From Macrococcoides caseolyticum (GTDB taxonomy: Bacteria; Bacillota; Bacilli; Staphylococcales; Staphylococcaceae), in NCBI RefSeq assembly GCF_002902665.1, contig NZ_PPRM01000056.1, forward strand, positions 5,433 through 40,618: a stretch of DNA of 35,186 nucleotides, written 5' to 3'. A model generated the notes under the pieces. That model did not search any database. It saw only the letters and a list, made by a program, of their open reading frames with translations, and was not told the DNA's origin. This document shows positions 26,365 to 34,158 of this stretch, one piece after another. A program made the position numbers and the translations under genes. The stretch's first letter is position 1. The number at the start of each line of letters is the position of its first letter.

Positions 26365-27565
26365 CGATATATCCTCCTTCTTTAATACCAGGGAAGGCCA
26401 GGAAGATTCCAGTACCTCTATGTGTAATGTATTCGTTTAGACGGTCAACACGACCCATCATATTTTGAATCTTAATAAATTGATCCGGAGATTTCTGGAA
26501 ACTTACGAATAGCAATCCAGCATCAAAAGCACCTGTATTTTCATTAATTCCATTCGTATAGCTGAATGAACGTCTTAATAAGTTTGTACCTGACTTTTTC
26601 GCTAAATGAACATGTGAATCTTCTGGGATATGCAGGTTTCCTTGTTTATCTTTACGCTTTATATCAACAGTATCGAACTCATTTTTCATGCCAAGCGGGG
26701 CACCAGTGTCGCGATGACGACCAAATGTACGCTCCTGATCCTCTAAAGAAGTGCGATCCCATGTTTCTAGATGCATTTGAATTTTCCTTGCGATTAAGTA
26801 TGTTCCATTTTTGTACCAATCTGAATCACACCATACGATCTCATTAAGTTTCTCTTTATTGTTTCCCCCTGGATTACCCGTACCATCTTTAAAAGAGAAT
26901 AAGTTTCTCGGTGTCTGTATTTTATTGTCCTGTATTTCAAATGAATTAAAGCCGGTTTGACTCCATTTCATCGTTACTAGTCCTCGGGAAGCACGAACTA
27001 GATTTCTTATCGCATGAAAATTTACTTGGGGGTCATCGCTGCATGCCTGTATACATATATCTCCACCTGAGAACTTGTCATCTAGCTGATCTTTAGGGAA
27101 ATGAGGAAGTGGTTTTAAGTCATCTGGCGCTAACGCGTCGATCTTTAGTTTTTTAAAGAAATCAGGACCTACTCCATAGGTCAAAGTTAATCGTGAAGCA
27201 TCAAGACCGATTGCTTCACCAGTGTCAACGGTCGGTAATAACATGTTTTCTGTAAGAGGAGCCACAAGATCTCCATTCATTAGTTTAACACTATATTTTG
27301 TCCATAATTTAAACATGTCTTTAACTTCAGCGAGGTCTTTTGTTTGTAATTCAAGAACGACAAAATAGACATGCGTCTGCACGTCTGAAATGATTCCTGA
27401 TTGATATTTTCCGTAGAAGTTTACTTTATTTTTTGAGTTTGAGTTGTCTTTTCCAAAATGATTGATAGCATAAAGAGAGGTGCCGAGACCGGTTGAACCA
27501 ATCACTACACCCGCACCTCCAATACCAGCTACTTTCAGAAAATCACGACGAGACATAGGATCCAC
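26339..27565 (-). CDS. fepB: Tat-exported DyP-type haem peroxidase FepB/EfeB
   Basis: The product has 408 residues. The N-terminal MSRRDFLKVAGIGGAG is a twin-arginine signal. The DyP fold follows, with the distal-side FKDGTGNP motif (the GxxDG hallmark) and the proximal histidine in SHVHLAKKSG; GRHRDTGAPLG and LLRRSFSYTNG are further family blocks. The enzyme binds haem and, in the S. aureus and E. coli systems, is reported to release or oxidise iron for the FTR1 permease. I took the GTG at 27565, because the GGAGTGAT overlapping the fepA stop is its ribosome site; ATG 27556 is the alternative. The folded protein needs a Tat translocase encoded elsewhere. Confidence 0.93.
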   Translation of the reverse strand: MDPMSRRDFLKVAGIGGAGVVIGSTGLGTSLYAINHFGKDNSNSKNKVNFYGKYQSGIISDVQTHVYFVVLELQTKDLAEVKDMFKLWTKYSVKLMNGDLVAPLTENMLLPTVDTGEAIGLDASRLTLTYGVGPDFFKKLKIDALAPDDLKPLPHFPKDQLDDKFSGGDICIQACSDDPQVNFHAIRNLVRASRGLVTMKWSQTGFNSFEIQDNKIQTPRNLFSFKDGTGNPGGNNKEKLNEIVWCDSDWYKNGTYLIARKIQMHLETWDRTSLEDQERTFGRHRDTGAPLGMKNEFDTVDIKRKDKQGNLHIPEDSHVHLAKKSGTNLLRRSFSYTNGINENTGAFDAGLLFVSFQKSPDQFIKIQNMMGRVDRLNEYITHRGTGIFLAFPGIKEGGYIGETLFNHI

Positions 27566-27571
27566 GTTACA

Positions 27572-28426
27572 TCACTCCAAAATGATGGCCATTTGACTTA
27601 GTGGTTCACCAAGCTGGTCAACAGCCTCTGATAATTTTTTAGTATCTTCTTTTGATAATTGTTCATAACTTACATATCCACCGTCTGGTGTTTCGTGTTG
27701 TTTCAGTAGAGTATTAACATTGTCAAAGCGTTTCTGGATATCTTGTGCAAGCTTATCATCTTTTTTGCTAATTTTTTCTTTGAATAATTCGAAGATTTTT
27801 TCTGCACCTTCAATATTGGCTTTGAAATCATAAAGGTCTGTATGAGAATAAATTTCTTCTTCTCCAGAAATTTTAGAGGTAGATACTTCATTTAATAAAT
27901 CAATTGATCCTTGTAGCATTAGTTTAGGCGTGACTTCTGCAGTGTCTACTTTCGCACGAAGCTCTTTTGCATCCTTGAGCAATTGATCTGCCGTTGCCTC
28001 ATAACCTTTAGTTGTATTCTCTTCCCATAATGCTTTTTCTAATTTATGATAACCTGACCATTCTTCTGTCTTACCTTCAGCTTTCATATCAGCTAAACGT
28101 GCATCGATTCTTGGATCCAGATCACCGAAGCTTTCAGCAACAGGTTCTGAACGTTCGAAATACATACGCGCTTTCGGATAAACTTCTTTAGCTTTTGCAA
28201 TATCACCAGCTTTAAAAGCATTGACGAATTGTTCAGTATCTTTAACGAAGTGATCAATCTGATCTACCGTAAAAGCTTTGTATGCTTCAGTCTCTTTAGA
28301 TAAATCAACTGTTTGTTTCGTTTGTTCAGTTTTATTTTCTTTTTTATCAGAAGATGATTCATTACCACATGCAGTTAGTAGTAATGAACCGGCGATGAAT
28401 GACGTTAGTAACGCGCTCTGTTTCAT
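27572..28426 (-). CDS. fepA: Iron-uptake lipoprotein FepA/EfeO (imelysin/M75 domain)
   Basis: The product has 284 residues from ATG 28426, preceded by GGAGG; the frame is open further upstream without a better site. The signal peptide ends in a lipobox with LTAC and Cys20, so it is a lipid-anchored surface protein. The rest is helical and matches the EfeO M75 (imelysin-like) domain, with ARMYFERSEPVAESFGDLDPRIDAR and GYHKLEKALWEENTTKG, the latter holding the HxxxE-like metal site. It hands iron to the FTR1 permease. First gene of the operon, directly behind a Fur box. Confidence 0.93.
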   Translation of the reverse strand: MKQSALLTSFIAGSLLLTACGNESSSDKKENKTEQTKQTVDLSKETEAYKAFTVDQIDHFVKDTEQFVNAFKAGDIAKAKEVYPKARMYFERSEPVAESFGDLDPRIDARLADMKAEGKTEEWSGYHKLEKALWEENTTKGYEATADQLLKDAKELRAKVDTAEVTPKLMLQGSIDLLNEVSTSKISGEEEIYSHTDLYDFKANIEGAEKIFELFKEKISKKDDKLAQDIQKRFDNVNTLLKQHETPDGGYVSYEQLSKEDTKKLSEAVDQLGEPLSQMAIILE

Positions 28427-28448
28427 ATATTGTTCCTCCTTTTCAAGC

Positions 28449-28502
28449 GACAATGATAATCATTATCAATTAATAATAAACAAAATTACTTAAGATAGTC
28501 AA
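28449..28502 (-). promoter_or_regulatory. fep promoter with Fur box
   Basis: On the minus strand TTGACT (28502-28497) and TATTAT (28478-28473) are 18 bases apart. The sequence at 28449-28467 matches the Fur consensus GATAATGATAATCATTATC at 18 of 19 positions and covers the expected transcription start. Iron-bound Fur would block initiation. Confidence 0.88.
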
Positions 28503-28589
28503 TATAAAATTTTTTAGGACAAAACAATTTCATAAATAGAATGGAAAAGGGTATATTAAAAATAAATAATAATATTTTAGGAGGATATT

Positions 28590-28919
28590 ATGGGACAATT
28601 TAGAAAGATATCAAGCGAGGAGTTATTTCCAACGGAACAATTAGGACCAGAAATCGAAGGGACGGTATTATTCCCGACACCTAATGGTATGAGTGAATTG
28701 CAAGGAGCTTACATTGCAACAAGCGAACGGTTATTTATGAACGTCGATATGGGAGAGCGTGTTTATGAACGCGTAGTTGGCATGCATGAAATTCACGGAG
28801 CTGCAAGTAAAGAGGATACATTGACGATAACGTTCGATATTGGACCGATTAAAATGGTGAATTTAAATATTGAAGAATTGAGAGTTTTTACTGATTTTCT
28901 ACAAAGGTATATTAAATAA
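28590..28919 (+). CDS. Small cytoplasmic protein of unknown function, PH-like fold suspected
   Basis: I do not recognise this 109-residue protein. It has no signal or membrane segment. It reads as a series of short beta strands (EGTVLFPTPNG, GAYIATSERLFMNVDMG, TLTITFDIGPIKMVNLN) closed by one C-terminal helix (EELRVFTDFLQRYIK), the order seen in bacterial PH-like domains. AGGAGG precedes the ATG by 6 bases, and a hairpin follows the stop, so it is a real gene. It diverges from the Fur-regulated fep operon across about 160 bases and could share that regulation, though the Fur box is placed for the fep promoter. Confidence 0.75.
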   Translation: MGQFRKISSEELFPTEQLGPEIEGTVLFPTPNGMSELQGAYIATSERLFMNVDMGERVYERVVGMHEIHGAASKEDTLTITFDIGPIKMVNLNIEELRVFTDFLQRYIK

Positions 28920-28926
28920 AAGATTT

Positions 28927-28960
28927 AACAACAGAGTATATGGTATCTCTGTTGTTTTCA
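28927..28960 (+). terminator. Hairpin terminator after the PH-like gene
   Basis: The 9-bp stem AACAACAGA / TCTGTTGTT (28927-28935, 28948-28956) is followed by a short T tract. It is a weak to moderate terminator. Confidence 0.6.
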
Positions 28961-29012
28961 TGTGGTGAATGTTATATTAATAACAAACAGTGAAATAGAG
29001 AGGAAGTACAAG

Positions 29013-30251
29013 ATGAAGTTTTGCGAGTTACAACCAGATGAATTTGAATCCTTTGTGAATGAGCATTTCAGTCATTACACACAATCAAGAATTCATTACG
29101 ATTATAAAGTTGAGCATAATGAACCTGTACATATTGTTGGAGTTAAAGAGGGGGATGAAGTACTTGCTGCATGTCTATTAACGAGTGCACGCGCTTTTAA
29201 GTACTTTAACTATTTCTACTCGCATCGTGGTCCTGTGATGGATTATTCAAATAAGACGCTTGTTGATTTATTCTATACAGAGCTAAGAGGATATTTAAAG
29301 TCACATAATGGTTTATTTGCATTGATAGATCCACATATTATTATGAATTATAGAGATCACGACGGTAATATTACGGAGTCAAATGATGTGGAAGGCTTTA
29401 TTGAACAGATGGAAGGTTTAGGGTACCATCACCGTGGATTCCCAGTCGGGTATTCCGATGATTCACAAGCCAGGTTCTTATCAGTACTTAATCTTGAAGG
29501 TAAATCTGAAGATGAATTATTAAAAGAGATGGAATATAAAACGAGACGTAATATTAAGAAAACCTATGAGATGGGTGTTCGTTTAAGAGATTTATCGATT
29601 GAAGAAACAGATAAATTCTTTGAATTATTCCAGATGGCTGAAGATAAGCATGGTTTCTCGTTCAGAGACTTTGATTACTTTGTCAAGATGCAAAAGATAT
29701 ACAAAGATCAATGTAGACTTGTATTAAGTTATATTGATTTAGATGAACATCTTGATATTCTGCGTAAAGATTTAAAACAAAAAGAAGACGAATATAATAA
29801 AGAGAAACTTAAGCTGGATGAAAATCCTGGTTTCAGAAAATTACGTAATAAAGTTGAACAGCTTGCCAAAGCAGTTGATAAAGAGAAGAAGAAAGTTACA
29901 GAAATTGAAGCTTTGAAGCAGACAGACGGCAGAATTCTTCATTTAGCAAGTGCATTGTATATTCATAATGAACATGAATTATATTATTTATCAAGTGGTT
30001 CTAATCCTAAGTACAATCAATTTATGGGGCCATATAATATGATGTTCGAAATGATTAAGTATGCTAAGATCCTGAATTTGAAAACTTATAATTTTTATGG
30101 TGTAACGGGTGTATTCACTGAAGATGCTGAAGATTATGGTGTACTTAAATTTAAGAAAGGCTTCAATGCACATATTGAAGAATATATTGGAGACTTTATT
30201 TTACCACTTAGCCCGTTTTATAAATTATATGAACTGAGACAGAAACTCTAA
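29013..30251 (+). CDS. FemABX peptidyltransferase (FemB/FmhA/FmhC-like)
   Basis: This 412-residue enzyme transfers an amino acid from aminoacyl-tRNA to the peptidoglycan interpeptide in the cytoplasm. It shares the FemA/FemB frame: MKFCELQPDEFESF start, YFYSHRGPVMDY, LIDPHIIMNYRDHDG, KTRRNIKKTYEMGV, a coiled-coil arm at about residues 240-305, then KYNQFMGPYNMMFEMIKYA, YNFYGVTGVFTEDAEDYGV and KFKKGFNAHIEEYIGDF. ATG 29013 was chosen because GAGAGGAAG precedes it and staphylococcal Fem proteins start at this point. It stands alone rather than as a femA-femB pair, so an FmhA/FmhC-type paralogue, perhaps modifying the bridge, is likely. Which residue it adds is unknown. Confidence 0.9.
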   Translation: MKFCELQPDEFESFVNEHFSHYTQSRIHYDYKVEHNEPVHIVGVKEGDEVLAACLLTSARAFKYFNYFYSHRGPVMDYSNKTLVDLFYTELRGYLKSHNGLFALIDPHIIMNYRDHDGNITESNDVEGFIEQMEGLGYHHRGFPVGYSDDSQARFLSVLNLEGKSEDELLKEMEYKTRRNIKKTYEMGVRLRDLSIEETDKFFELFQMAEDKHGFSFRDFDYFVKMQKIYKDQCRLVLSYIDLDEHLDILRKDLKQKEDEYNKEKLKLDENPGFRKLRNKVEQLAKAVDKEKKKVTEIEALKQTDGRILHLASALYIHNEHELYYLSSGSNPKYNQFMGPYNMMFEMIKYAKILNLKTYNFYGVTGVFTEDAEDYGVLKFKKGFNAHIEEYIGDFILPLSPFYKLYELRQKL

Positions 30252-30290
30252 TTAATAAGCCGATACTTCTTGGAAGTATCGGCTTATTAA
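30252..30290. terminator. Bidirectional terminator, fem gene / deoD
   Basis: A perfect 17-bp inverted repeat (30252-30268 and 30274-30290) with a 5-base loop starts immediately after the fem stop and lies 10 bases from the deoD stop. It can end both convergent transcripts. Confidence 0.88.
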
Positions 30291-30299
30291 TCTATTATA

Positions 30300-31016
30300 T
30301 TATTCTACGATTTCTAATGCGATTTCCATCATATTAGTGAATGATGTTTGACGCTCTTCAGGTGTCGTTTCTTCGTGTGTTAGTAAGTGGTCGCTTACTG
30401 TGAAGATTCCAAGTGCACGAACATCCCCACCAGCATAAGCAGCATTCATGTATAATCCTGCAGATTCCATTTCAACAGCTAAGATGCCCATTGAACGCCA
30501 TTTATCAGTTGCATCTTTATTTGCATTGTAGAAGATATCTGATGATAATACGTTACCCACATGACTGACAGCACCTTTTTCATCAGCTAACTGTTTCGCA
30601 CGTGCAAGTAAATCGAAGTTTGCGATAGGTGCGAAGTGACCAGGCAAACCATATTGTGCAACATAGTTAGAGTCCGTTGAGGCACCTTGAGCGATGATAA
30701 TATCGTATACGTTAATATCTTCCTGCATTGCGCCACAAGAACCAACACGAATTAAGTTTTTCACACCGAATGTATGAATTAATTCGTATGAGTAAATACC
30801 GATTGATGGGATACCCATTCCAGTACCCATAACTGAAATACGCTTACCTTTATAAGTACCAGTATAGCCGAACATGTTACGTACTTCGTTGAATTGAACA
30901 ACATCTTCTAAATATGTGTCTGCAATAAACTTAGCACGAAGTGGATCTCCAGGTAAGAGAATTGTTTCTGCGATTGGATTGTTTTCTGGTTTAATGTGTG
31001 GTGTTGATTTAGACAT
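30300..31016 (-). CDS. deoD: Purine-nucleoside phosphorylase DeoD
   Basis: The 238-residue enzyme is of the bacterial hexameric PNP type, which cleaves purine (deoxy)nucleosides with phosphate in salvage. Landmarks are [17 protein letters not shown] with the phosphate loop, the [17 protein letters not shown] block, [21 protein letters not shown], which binds the ribose, and [17 protein letters not shown] with the catalytic Asp. Length and motifs are complete. AAAGGAG lies upstream of the ATG. In many staphylococci deoD has other neighbours; here it is downstream of a ModB-type permease. Confidence 0.97.
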   Translation of the reverse strand: MSKSTPHIKPENNPIAETILLPGDPLRAKFIADTYLEDVVQFNEVRNMFGYTGTYKGKRISVMGTGMGIPSIGIYSYELIHTFGVKNLIRVGSCGAMQEDINVYDIIIAQGASTDSNYVAQYGLPGHFAPIANFDLLARAKQLADEKGAVSHVGNVLSSDIFYNANKDATDKWRSMGILAVEMESAGLYMNAAYAGGDVRALGIFTVSDHLLTHEETTPEERQTSFTNMMEIALEIVE

Positions 31017-31121
31017 TATGTTTTCTCCTTTAATAAATATATTTGAACACTTTCAGTCTACCTTACAATGCTATCTTCTTTCAAGCAAAGGTATTATAAA
31101 GTGTAGGTTTATAGAGATTTA

Positions 31122-31799
31122 TTATTTTCTTAATAGTTGTGTGGCGATCATCATGAAGAATGACATCACAATCATTATGAAAACCCAGGCGTATGCAAGA
31201 TGCAAATCATTATTTTCAATTGCTACATATATTGCTGTCGGCATCGTCTCAGTAACACCAGGTATATTGCCGGCGAATATAAGTGTTGCACCGAACTCTC
31301 CGATTGCGCGTGCAAAGGCTAACAAAGTTCCGGTTAGCAAGGCTGCTTTCGATAAAGGTAAAGTAATATGTGTAAACATGCGAAACTTTGAAGCGCCATC
31401 AAGCTGGGCAACATGATATAAATTTTCCGGAATCTGTTCTATACCTATTTTTATTGATTGATACATTAATGGTAAAGCGACAAGTGTCGACGCAGCAATC
31501 GCTGCATAGATTGTAAAGATGATTGGCTGATGGAATAGAAGCTCTATAAATTTACCCATGAAACTTTGCTTACCAAACAAGATGAGCAGCAAAAATCCTA
31601 CAACGGTCGGAGGGAGCACCATCGGCAGCATAATTATCGCTTCTAAAATTGTCTTTCCTTTAAAATATTTCCTAGATAATAAATAATGTATTAAAATTGC
31701 CGATATCAAGCTTAATATCGTTGCACTCACTGCGACTTTGAGCGAGATGATTATGGGTGATATAAAGTTTTCGTCATTTAATAAACTGGATAAAGTCAT
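31122..31799 (-). CDS. modB: ModB-type molybdate ABC permease, without modA or modC nearby
   Basis: The 225-residue inner-membrane permease has five hydrophobic segments, MLPMVLPPTVVGFLLL typical of ModB, and the ATPase-docking EAA loop YHVAQLDGASKFRMFTHITLPL, followed by AFARAIGEFGATLIFAG. It appears complete. I chose ATG 31799, because an AGGA lies 8 bases upstream; ATG 31808 overlaps that site. ModB normally sits between the binding protein modA and the ATPase modC. Here the upstream side is a divergent acyl-CoA dehydrogenase and the downstream side is deoD. The partners must be elsewhere, or the gene is a remnant. Molybdate as substrate is inferred from family likeness; sulfate or tungstate permeases are close relatives. 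Confidence 0.85.
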   Translation of the reverse strand: MTLSSLLNDENFISPIIISLKVAVSATILSLISAILIHYLLSRKYFKGKTILEAIIMLPMVLPPTVVGFLLLILFGKQSFMGKFIELLFHQPIIFTIYAAIAASTLVALPLMYQSIKIGIEQIPENLYHVAQLDGASKFRMFTHITLPLSKAALLTGTLLAFARAIGEFGATLIFAGNIPGVTETMPTAIYVAIENNDLHLAYAWVFIMIVMSFFMMIATQLLRK

Positions 31800-31921
31800 A
31801 TTTTTCATCCTAATTGTTAATTTATTAATATCATTATATATGATTATATGAATACACGCTTATCGAAAATGATAGTTGCAAATAAAAGTGTTACAATTTC
31901 AATGAGAGGAGAATGACAGCA

Positions 31922-33079
31922 ATGGAAAATGAATTATTTCTTGAAAGCAGTATTGAATTAAAGTGGCAAGAACGATTTATATCTAACAAAGAGTGGATTG
32001 AAAAAACGGCGGCAGAGGCGGATAACAATGGAGTTCTTAATGATCAATTGATAGATTGGTTGATTCAGCATGGTTATCATATGCTGACTTTACCTGTTGA
32101 ACATGGTGGTTCAGGCTGTAATATTAAAGAACTTATTATGATTCAGTCTTTACTTGCGTTTTATGATGAATCGACAGCCTTATCCATTGGTTGGCATCTT
32201 GGTGTTGTGGGAGAAGTATTTGAGCTGAAGCTTTGGCCAGAAGAAATGATGCTGCAATTTGCACATGACATAAGAAATGGTGCGATTACAAATCGTATCG
32301 TATCTGAGAGCGAGATGGGAAGCCCGACGCGAGGCGGTCGTCCTTCTACTCAAGTAGTACGTGCTGGAGATAAGTATGTAATTAATGGCACTAAGACCTT
32401 TGCATCTATGAGTCATCGTCTGACACATATGCTTGTAGGGGCTTACGATACTGAAGCATCTGCAATGGGGTTCTATTATGTTCCAGCTGATAGTGCAGGT
32501 ATTGAAATCGTTGACACATGGGATACGTTAGGTATGCGTGCAACGGCTAGCCATGATGTCATTTTTAATGATGTGAAAATCAATGAATGTAACAGAGTGG
32601 AAATTAATAAGGAAAAGTATGCGAATCCATGGTTGATGCATATTCCGGCAGTCTATCTCGGTCTTGCGCAACGTGCGTTAGATGAGGCAGTAAAGTTCAG
32701 TAAAACGTATCAGCCGAACTCCTTGCAGACGACCATCAGTGAACTTCCTCATATTCAGGATAAACTCGCTAAAATGGAGATGCTGATGATGCAGTCTCGT
32801 CATTTCATTTATCATGCATGTGATATGCACTTGGAAGGTAAGACAGAACATCTCGGACTTACATTCCAGCTGTCAAAACATATCATTGTCAATAATGGAC
32901 TTGAAATTATTGATTTAGCAATGCGCGTATTAGGGGCAAAGAGCCTGGAACGTACAAGAATATTAGAAAGAATATTAAGGTCGATGAGAGCAGGCCTGCA
33001 TAATCCACCGATGGATGATGCTGTTGAACGCAATATTGTGACTCAATTATTAAAAACACATGAAATCAATGCGCATTAA
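31922..33079 (+). CDS. Acyl-CoA dehydrogenase family flavoprotein
   Basis: The protein has 385 residues and the three-part ACAD fold: N-terminal helices (with LTLPVEHGGSGCNIKELIMI), a middle beta domain (ITNRIVSESEMGSPTRGG, YVINGTKTFASMSHRLTHML, DTWDTLGMRATASHDVIFNDVKI), and a C-terminal helical domain. The flavin-binding segments are clear. I did not find the usual catalytic Glu motif near the C-terminus, so it may be one of the ACAD-like oxidases or monooxygenase relatives (SfnB/DszC type) rather than a beta-oxidation enzyme. I chose ATG 31922, which has GAGAGGAG about 10 bases upstream; ATG 31913 is only one or two bases from that site. No fatty-acid genes are adjacent. Confidence 0.85.
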   Translation: MENELFLESSIELKWQERFISNKEWIEKTAAEADNNGVLNDQLIDWLIQHGYHMLTLPVEHGGSGCNIKELIMIQSLLAFYDESTALSIGWHLGVVGEVFELKLWPEEMMLQFAHDIRNGAITNRIVSESEMGSPTRGGRPSTQVVRAGDKYVINGTKTFASMSHRLTHMLVGAYDTEASAMGFYYVPADSAGIEIVDTWDTLGMRATASHDVIFNDVKINECNRVEINKEKYANPWLMHIPAVYLGLAQRALDEAVKFSKTYQPNSLQTTISELPHIQDKLAKMEMLMMQSRHFIYHACDMHLEGKTEHLGLTFQLSKHIIVNNGLEIIDLAMRVLGAKSLERTRILERILRSMRAGLHNPPMDDAVERNIVTQLLKTHEINAH

Positions 33080-33103
33080 TGTATTGATTTCATGTGTTTT
33101 TTT
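33056..33103. terminator. Bidirectional terminator built into two coding ends
   Basis: ACACATGAAATCAAT (33056-33070) and ATTGATTTCATGTGT (33083-33097) form a perfect 15-bp stem with T tracts on both strands. The plus-strand gene's stop (33077-33079) lies in the loop, and the minus-strand gene's stop (33092-33090) lies in the stem. Confidence 0.88.
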
Positions 33104-34004
33104 GTACTTTTTTTTCTTTAGAATTAATGATGGATATAAAAAGTACGACACCTAATATGATAACCATTCCAATGATCTGAATAAAATTAAATGGCTGTTT
33201 CAGCCAAAGGATACTCACGATAATAGCAGTAAGTGGCTCTATACATCCAAGTAATGTAGTAAGTTGTGGATCGATATACTTTACGCTTAATAAATATAAG
33301 AAGAATGCAAGTGCAGTTCCGACGATGATCACAAAGATTAAATATCCGATGGCAACACTTCCCATCGCAAAAGGGTTAATGTACCAATGCCTGTTGAAAA
33401 GGCTAATAAATATCCCTGCAAAGAGCATCGCCCATCCAATAATTACTAAAGGTTTATTATGAACAAATAGTCGCCCAGCATACATTGTATAAAATGCAGC
33501 TGCCACTGCGCTGAGCAATCCCCAGATGATGGCTTTGGGAGGGACGACAACATTATTAATATTACCACTTGTAAGAAGTAAAAAAGTCCCGAATGTAGAT
33601 ACAGCAATGATGATAAAATCGATCAATCTAAAATTAATTTTACGTGCGCTAAGCATATAAATTAAAATGACGATAGGTGCTAAATACTGTAGTAAAGTAG
33701 CGACAGCAGCATTTCCGGCTTCTATTGAGGCAAGAAAAGTATATTGAACTGCGAGCATTCCGAATATTGAATATATAATGAGATGTATCATGGTATAGCG
33801 ATCTTTAAAGAGGTGGAATATATTTTGTTTTCTAATAACAGCAAGTAGCAATAAGAATAATCCACTGAATATTAATCTTACAGTAATAAACCAATCAAGA
33901 GGAAGTTTAAAAGTCTGGAACATTTGTTGTGATACTGTCCCGCCTACACCCCAGAATATTGCCCCTAATGTAACAAGCATGATGCCTTTTGTCGTATTAT
34001 TCAT
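33090..34004 (-). CDS. EamA/DMT family transporter
   Basis: This 304-residue membrane protein has ten predicted hydrophobic segments in two repeats, the EamA (drug/metabolite transporter) layout. Marks are MLVTLGAIFWGVGGTVSQQMF at the N-terminus, YTFLASIEAGNAAVATLLQYLAPI ending the first half, and KYIDPQLTTLLGCIEPLTAIIVSILWL near the end of the second half. ATG 34004 was chosen, because AAGGAGGG lies 6 bases upstream; the frame is open further without a site. Such proteins export or import amino acids and other metabolites; the substrate is not readable here. Confidence 0.9.
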   Translation of the reverse strand: MNNTTKGIMLVTLGAIFWGVGGTVSQQMFQTFKLPLDWFITVRLIFSGLFLLLLAVIRKQNIFHLFKDRYTMIHLIIYSIFGMLAVQYTFLASIEAGNAAVATLLQYLAPIVILIYMLSARKINFRLIDFIIIAVSTFGTFLLLTSGNINNVVVPPKAIIWGLLSAVAAAFYTMYAGRLFVHNKPLVIIGWAMLFAGIFISLFNRHWYINPFAMGSVAIGYLIFVIIVGTALAFFLYLLSVKYIDPQLTTLLGCIEPLTAIIVSILWLKQPFNFIQIIGMVIILGVVLFISIINSKEKKVQKNT

Positions 34005-34089
34005 GATAGCCCTCCTTAAATTGCATATTACCTCGATTATAGAGATAGAATATATGAAATTCAATGTAATAAAAGATATAAAAAAGATA

Positions 34090-34142
34090 TTGCTTTTGTC
34101 AATGATTGTTCATATAATTAATTGGTAATGATAATCAATATC
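34090..34142 (+). promoter_or_regulatory. fhuD2-like gene promoter with Fur box
   Basis: TTGCTT (34090-34095) and TATAAT (34113-34118) are 17 bases apart. The stretch 34124-34142 matches the Fur consensus at 17 of 19 positions and covers the expected start point. The layout is the same as at the fep promoter. Confidence 0.9.
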
Positions 34143-34158
34143 AATTGGAGGGAAAGTA

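Noticed and set aside
30916-31416. 166-codon plus-strand open frame across the deoD-modB gap
   Set aside because: It overlaps the 5' end of deoD and the 3' half of modB in antisense and has no coding features. It was considered as a missing modC but has no Walker motifs.
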